Shown here piece after piece: positions 34,628 through 44,032 of a stretch of DNA of 64,000 nt. The stretch is from positions 1,178,001-1,242,000 of the forward strand of contig JAGMUV010000013.1 in assembly GCA_020744425.1 (NCBI GenBank), given 5' to 3'. This stretch comes from Dactylonectria macrodidyma (lineage: Eukaryota > Ascomycota > Sordariomycetes > Hypocreales > Nectriaceae). A program made the translations under genes and the position numbers. Within the stretch, counting starts at the first letter, position 1; each line of letters begins with the position of its first letter. The notes below the pieces were generated by a model. That model was not told where the DNA came from, did not search any database, and saw nothing but the letters and a program-made list of their open reading frames with translations.

Positions 34628-37188
34628 ACATCAAGCTGCACATCCATTACGGAAGCAGGCTCATTTCATGATATGTAACGACCAATCATATGTCCACGGC
34701 AATAGCGTCGTTGTTGGGAACACTGCCTCTTTTGGGCAACTCAAAAGAGGATAAAATTAGGACGGCACTTCGTGGCAGTCTGGAACAGAGCACACTCTGC
34801 CATGTTAATGACAATGCCTTACCCCTGACGTTTGTGTCGACGCGGGGTTGATATCCATCCAAGACATATCTTATGTGCCCACTAATGCTACCCTATACCC
34901 GATATGTCATGTTGAGATCAATCACTGATTGATCGTCCAGAATGTGACAGCCTCCTCATCTTGTTGTCCTAAAGACGTGTTGACTAGATATACGCACCGA
35001 TCAGGAAGGATGTTGCTGAGTTCAAAACCTATTGAGGCCCAAAAAATTATCCAGCTAAGCTCACTTCGGTTGCGCCTAGCAAGTGTAGTCCTTCACCCCG
35101 CTATCATTCGTAAAACACAATAATGCCAAGGACACAGTTATCTCCATGACCATGGTGGACTTTTTTTACCAAAATCAGCGAAACTAGGTTGAGTGAGTTA
35201 AAATCCTGCACTTGATTGTCGTGAAGCACTGTAGCACAATATGCACCCTCGTGCGATAGAACTTGGGGCTAAGTTAGCTGTTCACCCACTGGAGAATTTT
35301 CTTCCACTCTAAACTCCGGTTTAGGCTGGTTAGCATGTTTGTAAAGTTCTTGTGTAGAAACCTGGGAATGACCCTAAAGCTCCAATCTAAATGACGTAGT
35401 CAGGACGACACGGGAACAGCTGCTCGTAGATCGTTGTGTTCTAGGTTGATGGATGAAGACGAAGTGAACTACACGGTGTTTAGGTATTGATTTCGCTGTT
35501 GTAATTGAATATGATTTAAAATGAACTGATGCGGTAGGTTGCCACATGGACGACATCACGTCTCTCAAATGCCGAGCTCATGAGACTAAGCTTAATCACC
35601 TGACGTATGTAGCAGCACGATAAGCGTGTGTTTGATATGGACTGGTGATGTTGAGATCAATAAGCAGGATTTTAAGTTGGCCCGTCATTACTTGAAGGTG
35701 ATACTCCTGGAATATCCGTTGGTTGGCGTGAAAAGCAACCATTCACGGAAGCGCTCCGCTCGGGAAGGCAACACGCATCCCGGCCCTTCGGCCACGGAAA
35801 TCCTGCACACCCCGAGATGTGGAGGCCGGGAGGTATCGATGGGAATCATGGGATCAGCAAGCCAAGAATGCAATGCATGGCATGGATGTGTGCCGCCAAA
35901 TGGGCTAGCCCCCGATTTGACATGGCACAACTACTGGTCAAACCCGCAAGGCCAGAACAATGCACTATAACCTTTTGCTGCTGACCGACACTGATTCAGC
36001 AATTATATAAAGATAGGAATCGTTTTAGCTAACCGGATGCGTTCTCTTACCTGTCTTCTAGGTTTCCTACCCTCATAGTGGAAGCGAACGAGAACTAAGC
36101 GGCCCCCCGAATCCTTTCAACGCTTGCTGACAGGATGAGACCACGGGACAACTATTCTGATCGCCGGATTTACGGAATGCATCGCATTGCATCGTGACTC
36201 CCTACGGCCTAGCCAATGCCTTGTTTTTAAATTATGACCAGGATTAGGGTAACAAAACGTTGGTGGTTGGAATCGTTGGTTGATCGTGAACTTTGTTTAG
36301 AGTAGACCGACGGTGTCCGCGGACGGACAATGTGTCGAAGCCAACCCCGAAAGACACCCGGTGACTCTTTTTTTTTTCTAGCCTCCACCAATGATCCCAC
36401 CCAAGCACAAGAGGTTTTCGTTTTGAATGTCGCGCGGGAAATGGCGGACGCCGTTGGATTTCACAACCCACACCCTTTCCGAAGCATCCGAAATGGAGGT
36501 GCGAAACCCCAGGACGGGAGAAGCCAGCCCTACTCGATAGCTTTTAGCTTACGGAGCAGCCAACAGGGACACAGTTTGTCAAGTGCCGGTCCACTTCATG
36601 TTGAAAATCGATTCCCACACCATGGGGGTAAGAGCACGGGTAGGAAGCATGTACTATACAACCTGGTGGCCCTCGGTGACCACGGCGAGCTCTGTGGGTT
36701 ATTCATGCGCTAGCAGCACCCGCTTGTTGTGCCACGGGGCCATGATGGAGACGGCGGAGTTTTCCTGTACTATGGGTTGTAAGAAGCTTTAACAACACCC
36801 CGAAAAGTTGGATCTGGAGTCCTCCGGGTGTCAGGTAGTCGACGTGCCGGCTTCTCGGGTGGTGTGTGGAGCCCGAAGTGGACTGCACCCGGGTGCTTGG
36901 CAAAACAAACATCTTTAACTATATAAGGCGATCAGCTCCATCATGTTGGGACGTCGTTGTATTATCATAAATAAATTGTACCTGTATTTCACGCCATTTC
37001 GCTCTCAGCCCAATCAAATGAAAAAAAAACACACGGAAATCACCGGAGGCTTCCCCCTTCATCACACTTCTCCTTTGCGCAAAACCCTGCCTTCTAGATC
37101 GTATACTCTGATAAGATTACCGCTCTAAACCATGTCTCGCTCTAACCGAAGTAAAAAATCTGAAAAGATGGGTGCCGTTTTAGTCAGA
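34628..37188. other. AT-richer convergent intergenic region
   Basis: About 2.6 kb between the 3' ends of the glycolipid transfer gene and the hydrolase gene. It is visibly more AT-rich than the coding blocks and contains only chance frames. No inverted repeats, RNA genes or transposase fragments were recognised. It may include old mutated repeat sequence, but I could not align any copy. Confidence 0.5.
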
Positions 37189-38331
37189 CTATCTTCCTGA
37201 CCATGATTTGAAGGATAGATATTTCGGGCGTCGCAATATAGGACGCTTTAGTTTCATAGACCTCATGGACTCCGTATCCGTCTCGCAGTCGCGTCCCAGC
37301 CAGCTGGCTATGGTTTGAACGGCCTCTTGGTACTCGACCGCCACGCTGTCCTTGGGAGCCATGGGTAGTGGATTATCCCATGCATGCTTTTCGCCTTTAA
37401 CTAGGCGCATGGTGAATGTCTTGCCTGCCTCTGCAAGACGGGTTGCAAAACGTCTACCCTCTAACAGCAGCATGTCATACTCGCAGAGAACTAGATGTAT
37501 TGGTGGTAGCTGCACCAACAGCTCATCTGGCATGAGGCCAGGTGACAGGCGTGGATCCGTACGCTTCTCGCGCGGGATGGGGGGGTATATGAAGGAGGCA
37601 TCGATGAGATCCGTCAAGCCCTTGGGAAGAGTCAGATCCGGACGACAGCATGTGAGACGCTTGTCAGGACGAGTGATGGTCCAGTCTAGAACGGGATAGA
37701 AGACACATATGCCAGCGATGCGGGGTGGGGTGATGGGAAGCTTGTATCCCCACCGGTCCGGATCGTGGAGGATGAGCCATGTAGACAAAGCATTGGTAGC
37801 ACCTGCGGAGAAGCCTGAGAGAATAATACGATCGGGATCGATGCCAAACTCGGCCGCACGATGCTTAATCTGGAGTACGGCGTCGACACAGTCTTCGATG
37901 GGGGTGGGGAAGGGGTAAGACGGGGCAAGGCGGTAGTTGACAGTGAAGACGACCGCGTTGAGCTGGGCCATTACGGCGCCAGCCCAGCGAGCATTATCTG
38001 TGCCTTGGCCGAGGATCCAACCTCCGCCGTGGAAGGCGATAACGGCAGGGCGAGCGCCGATGGTGAGGTGTGGTGGATTCCAAACCTCGGCCTTGATCTT
38101 GGCGCGGCCTTGACAGCCCGGGGCCAGAGTAGCATCGAGGTAGATATCGCGTGAGGGTTCAGGGGCCGGAGGGTCAGTGCGGTTGGCGATACTGAATCCC
38201 AATATAGCTGCAGAACGAATGGCCTGGGCTCGAGCGGTGAGATACCAGCGGGAGCTCTCCTCGAGGGGATTAACATACCCCTCAGGCTCCGGAACTGTAG
38301 GGTTGGTGGAGGAGGAGGGTGCGAGCTCCAT
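37189..38331 (-). CDS. erdH: Alpha/beta hydrolase of the HSL family, candidate ergosteryl-aspartate hydrolase ErdH
   Basis: An intronless serine hydrolase of 380 residues. The oxyanion motif HGGG is at 101-104, the nucleophile elbow GFSAG has S175, and the remaining triad candidates are D286 (CEYDMLLLEG) and H316 (KGEKHAWDN). These place it in the hormone-sensitive-lipase-like alpha/beta hydrolases, with no secretion signal in this model. The ATG at 38331 is chosen. The frame is open 30 codons further upstream, but only to a GTG, and that extension looks like a hydrophobic helix. It is divergently paired with ErdS, 2.2 kb away. Fungi that make ergosteryl-3beta-O-L-aspartate also have an alpha/beta hydrolase, ErdH, that cleaves it. 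The ErdH call rests mainly on this pairing. The family call is firm; the substrate is inferred. Confidence 0.8.
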   Translation of the reverse strand: MELAPSSSTNPTVPEPEGYVNPLEESSRWYLTARAQAIRSAAILGFSIANRTDPPAPEPSRDIYLDATLAPGCQGRAKIKAEVWNPPHLTIGARPAVIAFHGGGWILGQGTDNARWAGAVMAQLNAVVFTVNYRLAPSYPFPTPIEDCVDAVLQIKHRAAEFGIDPDRIILSGFSAGATNALSTWLILHDPDRWGYKLPITPPRIAGICVFYPVLDWTITRPDKRLTCCRPDLTLPKGLTDLIDASFIYPPIPREKRTDPRLSPGLMPDELLVQLPPIHLVLCEYDMLLLEGRRFATRLAEAGKTFTMRLVKGEKHAWDNPLPMAPKDSVAVEYQEAVQTIASWLGRDCETDTESMRSMKLKRPILRRPKYLSFKSWSGR

Positions 38332-39179
38332 GGTGGAGGAGGGTGTGTCCAGCCAAACAGCGGGCGGCAGAAGAGAGCCCAGCAGAGAGAACGGGATAAA
38401 GAGAGAAAGGAGAGGTGACACTCAGCAGACGCGGCTAGAGAGGGAGTCGACAAACACGTGGTTCAGCCTCTACGGAACGGGTGGGAGCGAAACGGGGGAG
38501 GCCAGGACTGGGGTAGATGGTTTCCCAGTGAGGAAGGGGCAGGATGGATGGATGGCTGAATGTGTGGATGTAGATTTGATAGGCCTATTGGGGTCTGGAA
38601 TCTGGATAGTGCTGATGATGGTGATGGATGGTGAATTTGATGGCGTTTGCTGACAGTGTGCTTGTGCTTGATGGTTGGGCAGTACGTGCGATTGTTCTTC
38701 GTGTCAACCCACCCCATTAAGAGGTTTCGCCCTTACGAGCCAGCTGCTCCAAAATAGATAACTAGGGTGCCGAAGCAGGTTGTGCTACAACGGGGCAACG
38801 GCCGGCGAGCGAGCGAGCGAGAGAACTGGGTCAGCCAGCTAGGGCGATGGCTTGATGACTTAATGGATTTCTTCGACCACGTTGGTGATTGTGCCGGAAG
38901 ATGCTGATTGCAGACGCTGATAGATGGAACTTGGAAGAACCCTGGTGTGTGGCTCCTCCAGCGTGACAAACCTGAGCGGGCAATTTTGAGTGATGACGTC
39001 GTGTCCAGCGTCCAGTGTATCTGGCCAATGGCGTGTTACGTGGCGTCTTGTCCGCCTTCCCAGGCGTCCACCAAAAAATGGTTAGGACAAATCCAAGCGG
39101 AAGGAATGAGGTGGAGCGCGCACGGGCGGCTGGCCAGCTAGAGGGAGGTACCCGACACATCCGACCAGAATTCGATGAT

Positions 39180-39187
39180 TGACGTCA
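39180..39187 (+). promoter_or_regulatory. CRE-type palindrome 1 in erdH-erdS promoter
   Basis: Perfect TGACGTCA, followed by CATGGGAAA. The second copy 39 bases downstream has nearly the same flank, so the two form a short direct repeat. Confidence 0.45.
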
Positions 39188-39218
39188 CATGGGAAACGAC
39201 CCCAAAAAATTTGACTGT

Positions 39219-39226
39219 TGACGTCA
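39219..39226 (+). promoter_or_regulatory. CRE-type palindrome 2 in erdH-erdS promoter
   Basis: Perfect TGACGTCA, followed by CATTGGGAAAA, which repeats the flank of the first site. Both are about 850-890 bases upstream of erdH and 1.35-1.4 kb upstream of erdS. Confidence 0.45.
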
Positions 39227-39249
39227 CATTGGGAAAAGAACGAACGACG

Positions 39250-39250
<1 letters not shown>

Positions 39251-39286
<36 letters not shown>
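39251..39286 (+). repeat. (CAA)12 microsatellite
   Basis: Twelve perfect CAA units in non-coding sequence, 24 bases after the second CRE palindrome. It is likely length-variable between isolates. Confidence 0.9.
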
Positions 39287-40229
39287 GCGATAGCATTGCG
39301 TCTATCTCCTAGCATGCCTGGTTCTTCTACGATGTATCTGACAATATCTTTGGCGATCGTGAGAATCATTAATATGTTTGTATACTTTCTCAGCCCCGTG
39401 GGCGTAGCTCCGGAGCACATGCACCGGGATTGCCAAGCATGGATGGAGCGTCTCGGCCCCTGTAGAGGCCCGGCAGTGCGGCGAGGTGAGAGCGCTAATC
39501 GGAACCGTACATGATTCTGCACCAACACATGTTTTGAAAATGGGGATTGCTCTTCTGCATGTGGTGTACCAGGTACAAGCTTTGATGCCGAGACGGGAGA
39601 CGGCAACTCTTGAGGTACTAAACGGTGATGGCTGCAGAAGTAGTGTTGCAATGTTGTCGGTTTGGGAGTAGTGGCCGCATCTCTTTTCTCGAATGCCGTG
39701 TAATCCAGAGCCCTGTGTCTGCAGGTCCCACTCCTAGCAATCTCCAGCTCAAATCCGGACAAGCTAAACGAAAAAAAAAGCCCGTACAGTGGTATCCAGT
39801 CACGCGTGCGTGCATGATGAGGTACTGTACTTTCAGAGATGGACTTGAGTCAAGGGGCGTGTGAAACTACCCGTCACCCCGGCGGACATAATGACGCACC
39901 GTTCGCGAGCGGCCGGCAACGCCGCTCACATTCTCCGCGCGGAATTGTCAGCATCACCGTCTCCCGCGCGCGGCGAGCTGCTGGAACACTCGACGCTGAC
40001 TTGACGGCTGGGGATAACTCGGCACGCAAAACTCGTCTGGTTGGACAGTGGAGCATCCCTTCGACTGAAGCCATCTCGCGCATCATATCACGAAATGCCG
40101 AGTTAGGGCACATCCCGGCTTTTGGCTCTAGGGCCGAAGGGGCGTGTCGTGAGGTAAGCAGTTTTTGAAAATGCAGTATCGCACATTGTTTTGTAAACCC
40201 TCGCTCGCCGTCGGCCCCGAGGTTCCCGT

Positions 40230-40236
40230 TATATAA
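40230..40236 (+). promoter_or_regulatory. TATA box of erdS
   Basis: TATATAA lies 345 bases upstream of the chosen erdS ATG and about 60 bases upstream of the first leader ATG. This spacing fits a transcript start near 40265-40290 and a leader of about 300 bases. Confidence 0.45.
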
Positions 40237-40289
40237 GGCTGTTGCCACACGCCACTGGGCCATACTCTCTTAACAGTTCCTCAGTTTAA

Positions 40290-40376
40290 ATGTTGATCAC
40301 CTCTCAGCACTGCCTTGCTTCACTCATCACAGAAACATCAACAGCCAACTGCATCCTGGTTGCAGCGCCTGGATGA
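40290..40376 (+). promoter_or_regulatory. Upstream ORF 1 in erdS leader (28 codons)
   Basis: ATG at 40290, TGA at 40374-40376. It starts MLITSQHCL and lies between the TATA box and the erdS start. Its stop overlaps the start of the next uORF as ATGA. It would be expected to lower initiation at erdS if the leader is unspliced. Confidence 0.4.
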
Positions 40377-40468
40377 AACAGAACCCAACCAACCAACACA
40401 CCCATACGTGGACTGGTCTCTCCCGCCTTGGTGTTACACCCGTCCCTGATTTACGGCGCTTGTACTAA
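40373..40468 (+). promoter_or_regulatory. Upstream ORF 2 in erdS leader (31 codons)
   Basis: ATG at 40373 overlaps the stop of uORF 1 by ATGA, and TAA is at 40466-40468. It is out of frame with erdS (202 bases to the main ATG). No clear intron signals remove either uORF, but a leader intron cannot be ruled out. Confidence 0.38.
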
Positions 40469-40574
40469 GCCATCAGTCGTCATTGACTGCCCTGTCGTCA
40501 CCACTACTCTAATTGCAAGAGTGTGGCTTGCCACCCTGCCAAGACCCACTCCGAACGACCTTACGGCGATAGAT

Positions 40575-43367
40575 ATGACGGCTTCAACAGGTGTCACAAC
40601 CCCTATCCGCTCGGCCTTTGGCACCCGGGATCATAAAGACGGCTTCTCGTCCATTCCTTCGTCGCCCGTGTCAACAGCTCCTTCCGTATTTTCAAACATG
40701 ACTGCCTATTCGAGCGGGACCCCGGTGGGCTCAGGCTCACCAAAGAGACAAGCCAGCAACGGCATCGTCACTCCCCCCAACGGCGAGAACATCGTTTACA
40801 GCTCCGAAACCTACAAACACAAACCAACAACTCCTCCTCCCAACCGACTGCGCGACAGTGCTATCGAACTCAAGGGCTCAGAACGGTCTAGCATGGACGG
40901 CCTTGTGAAGGAAGCTCCCAAGTCCGCCATGGCTATGGCTTTGGCCATGCACGCCTCAGGCACTGGCACACCCAACAGCAGCCGTGGCTCTATGGACAGT
41001 GTCCGCACCAATGGCAGCGCCGACTGGCCTACTCATCCCTACGAACTCAACACCATCGCAGAGCTCGACTCTCTTCCTATCGGCACAGAAGTCACCTTCC
41101 GCGCCCGTATCGAGACTCAGCGCCCTCTCTCCAAAGTTCTCGACTTCCTCCTCCTCCGCGACCAAACGCACTCCGTCCAAGGTGTCCTCGCTCGCGATGC
41201 CGCTAATGCCGACTTCGTGACTTGGGTTCGCAAACTGAGCGCCGAGTCTCTCGTCCAGGTCTCAGGCTTCCTCAAGCAGCCCCCGGAGCCCATTCGATCG
41301 GCTACTCAATCAGGTGTTGAGGTCGATATTGACTCAGTCTACCTGGTCAACGCCGCTACTAACCTGCCATTCAATAACTACAAGCCTCCTGAGACGCTCC
41401 GAAACCGCATGACCTCGCGCATTCTCGATCTCCGACACCCGTCCAACCAGGCTGTCTTCCGCGTCCGCTCTCTCGTCTCTCGCATCTTCCGCCAGACCCT
41501 TGAGGATAAGGGCTTCGTCGAGATCAACACCCCTAAGCTCCAGCCTGCCGCTACCGAGAGCGGAGCCTCCGTCTTTGGTGTCAATTACTTTGGACGCCGA
41601 GCCTTCCTCGCCCAGAGCCCCCAGCTTGCCAAGCAGATGGCCATTTCCGCCGACTTCGGCCGTGTGTTTGAGATCGGCCCTGTTTTCCGCGCCGAAAACT
41701 CCAACACCCATCGCCATCTGACTGAGTACACGGGTCTCGATATTGAAATGGCCATTGAGCGTGATTACCACGAGGTCATTGCCGTTATCGACGAGTTCCT
41801 CAAGAACGTTTTCAAGGCTGTGTACAGCATGCCCGAGATCGAGGTCCTTCGCAAGCGCTGGCCCAGTGGCGAGTTCAAGTGGCTAGAAAACACCCCTATT
41901 ATTCCATTCGCAGAGGGCATTCAGATGCTGCGCGATGACGGCCGTGATGTCGAGGAAGAAGATCTTTCGACACCTGACGAGATGCGCCTGGGTCAACTCG
42001 TTAGGGAAAAATACAACACAGATTACTATGTCCTTGACAAATTCCCCACCAACGCTCGCCCTTTCTACACAGCCAAGGATCCTGAAGATCCCAAGTGGAC
42101 TCGATCTTTCGACATCTTCATCCGGGGCCAGGAGATCAGCTCTGGTGGCCAGCGTATTCACAATGCCCAGGAGCTCCGTGCCAACATGGCCGAGGCGGGT
42201 GTGTTAGAGGAAGGAATGGAGGATTATCTTTCGGCCTTTGACCTTGGAGCTCCACCGCATGCGGGAGCTGGTCTTGGTCTTGAGCGTATTGTTACCTGGA
42301 TGCTTGAGTTGGGCGATGTCCGCTATGCGTCGCTCTTCCACCGCGACCCCCGCTCATTGCCGACAAAGGAGCCCGGTTTGCCCCACCCGGAAGCCGATAC
42401 CACCAAGCCCCACACCCCGGACGATGTGCCGGCACTTGAGAAGCTGATCGCCAACTACGGTGACGCTTCTAACACTTCATGGCTGGATGACCGATTCCAG
42501 ATCTGGCGACACTCCACGGGCGCGGCTATCGGATACGTCCCGCAGGATAAGTTTGCTATGATCACAGGTGATCCACTTTGTGACCAGAGCCAGTATAACG
42601 AGGTCATTCGCGCCTTTGTCAAGTATCTGGTGTCAGAACGACGCTTGACGCCTGTCTGGCTACTTGTCTCCTACGAAGTACAGAAGATTCTGGCCAAGGA
42701 ACTCAGTTGGAGGACTCTGTCATGCACTGAAGAGCAACGAGTGGATGCTGATCGCCACCACCTCGCCGCCGCCAACCAGGCCAACGGCCTTGGTGCCAAG
42801 GCTCGTCGCGTTGAGCGCGAGGGCATCAAGATCCACGAAGTCAAGCCAGACGCTAATTTCATCTCCCGTGCCGACCCCGCGATCGAGCTCTGGAAGTCTT
42901 CGCGAAAGGGCAAGCAGGTCCATCTCACGGAGGTGCGTCCTTGGGTTGATACTGACCACCGTCGCTACTTCGCCGCCGAGAAGGATGGCAAGGTTCTGTC
43001 GCTCGTGGTGCTGCACCGTCTAGCTCCACGTCACGGCTGGCAGGTCAAGTGGGCGCTGGACTTCCCTGGTTCCACCAATGGTGCCATTGAGGTCCTCATC
43101 GGACACGCTCTATCGAGCGTCACAGGCCAGGTTACCTTTGGCGCTGGTGTCTCCGAGAAGTTGACACCCGGTGAGCACCTCTCCGGTCTGCGTGCTCGCT
43201 TCCTCGCCGCCACCTATCGCTCTATTGTCGATAGTCTCGGTCTGCGCCGCAAGGCTAGTTTCCGATCCAAGTTTGGCGCTCTCGGCGAGGAGGTTTACAT
43301 CTGTTATCCAAAGCACGGCGTTGGTCTGCGCGATCTGCAGCAAATTATCAAGTTCTTCCAGGACTAG
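40575..43367 (+). CDS. erdS: ErdS: aspartyl-tRNA synthetase-DUF2156 fusion, ergosteryl-3beta-O-L-aspartate synthase
   Basis: Known ErdS enzymes charge tRNA-Asp with their AspRS part and transfer the aspartate to the 3beta-hydroxyl of ergosterol with their DUF2156 part. An intronless 930-residue protein. Residues 1-150 are Ser/Thr/Pro-rich and probably disordered. An OB-fold anticodon-binding domain spans about 155-270 (EVTFRARIETQRPLSK). In the class II core, motif 1 is near 295, the QSPQ loop near 346, motif 2 (FRAENSNTHRHL) near 370, and motif 3 (GAGLGLERI) near 561. The DUF2156 acyl-tRNA transferase domain is about 615-930, with SWLDDRFQIWRHS at its start and LGLRRKASFRSKFG near the end. 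Both halves look intact. The first in-frame ATG (40575) is chosen. This is not the housekeeping AspRS, which lacks DUF2156. Confidence 0.95.
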   Translation: MTASTGVTTPIRSAFGTRDHKDGFSSIPSSPVSTAPSVFSNMTAYSSGTPVGSGSPKRQASNGIVTPPNGENIVYSSETYKHKPTTPPPNRLRDSAIELKGSERSSMDGLVKEAPKSAMAMALAMHASGTGTPNSSRGSMDSVRTNGSADWPTHPYELNTIAELDSLPIGTEVTFRARIETQRPLSKVLDFLLLRDQTHSVQGVLARDAANADFVTWVRKLSAESLVQVSGFLKQPPEPIRSATQSGVEVDIDSVYLVNAATNLPFNNYKPPETLRNRMTSRILDLRHPSNQAVFRVRSLVSRIFRQTLEDKGFVEINTPKLQPAATESGASVFGVNYFGRRAFLAQSPQLAKQMAISADFGRVFEIGPVFRAENSNTHRHLTEYTGLDIEMAIERDYHEVIAVIDEFLKNVFKAVYSMPEIEVLRKRWPSGEFKWLENTPIIPFAEGIQMLRDDGRDVEEEDLSTPDEMRLGQLVREKYNTDYYVLDKFPTNARPFYTAKDPEDPKWTRSFDIFIRGQEISSGGQRIHNAQELRANMAEAGVLEEGMEDYLSAFDLGAPPHAGAGLGLERIVTWMLELGDVRYASLFHRDPRSLPTKEPGLPHPEADTTKPHTPDDVPALEKLIANYGDASNTSWLDDRFQIWRHSTGAAIGYVPQDKFAMITGDPLCDQSQYNEVIRAFVKYLVSERRLTPVWLLVSYEVQKILAKELSWRTLSCTEEQRVDADRHHLAAANQANGLGAKARRVEREGIKIHEVKPDANFISRADPAIELWKSSRKGKQVHLTEVRPWVDTDHRRYFAAEKDGKVLSLVVLHRLAPRHGWQVKWALDFPGSTNGAIEVLIGHALSSVTGQVTFGAGVSEKLTPGEHLSGLRARFLAATYRSIVDSLGLRRKASFRSKFGALGEEVYICYPKHGVGLRDLQQIIKFFQD

Positions 43368-44032
43368 ATTATTGGTGATAATGTGCGGATACATTCAACA
43401 ACGGATACAAATACTCGATGGGAGATCCCATTCCTATGATACCAGGAGTAATGGACTTTAACACAAATGATTAAGCAAAGCAGTTTGGGCACAGGAGAAT
43501 TACGACAGGAAGCGGCTTGGTTATGGAATTTTCTTTGTTCTTGGATTTTAGGGACTTTCCTAGCTTGTCATGGAGGCGTTTCGCTCTTTTTGTACGCAAG
43601 ACTTATAAGTTTCCTCTCGATACCTCTTAGACAGCCGGAAGCGCTTGCTGGCGTAGAATTAGCTTCTTGATACCTCAATTATCCTTTCCACCGAATCACA
43701 GTGTACTTTACCCTGATGTGAGATATGGAGCAAAGACTTAACATTTGACAATATTATCGTCCTACATTGGTAAACGAGAACTCAGCTTCATGCCCCTATT
43801 AACGTCCCGCTATGCTCATCACAAACTCATCTCATGTAAATACCGAGTGGTTCACTGGTATACTCGGTGAGACTCTGCGGTTAGTACTGATGGCAGGACA
43901 ACTATTTCTCAAGAAGAGATGAGCGAGCCTAAGAGAGAGGTGAAGTAAATTCATCATGCTATCCGTCCTCCCTATGTCATTCCGTCATCAAAGTGCGCCC
44001 AAACGATTCCTAGCCACCATCAAGCCTTTGTC
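43368..44032. other. Convergent intergenic region between erdS and CYP505
   Basis: 665 bases of AT-rich sequence holding the two 3' untranslated regions. No gene or repeat was seen. Confidence 0.6.

Larger units (their letters stand above)
38332..40574. other. Shared 2.2-kb promoter region of candidate erdH and erdS
   Basis: Divergent intergenic region. It holds a short (GCGA)4 run at 38805-38820, two TGACGTCA palindromes 39 bases apart, a (CAA)12 microsatellite, a TATA box and two upstream ORFs in the erdS leader, each listed separately. The remaining frames are chance ones, including a minus-strand frame with a cysteine run that is only the CAA repeat read in reverse. Confidence 0.6.

Noticed and set aside
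39082..39762. 226-codon minus-strand frame with a run of cysteines
   Set aside because: The cysteine run is the (CAA)12 microsatellite read in the reverse strand; no other coding character.
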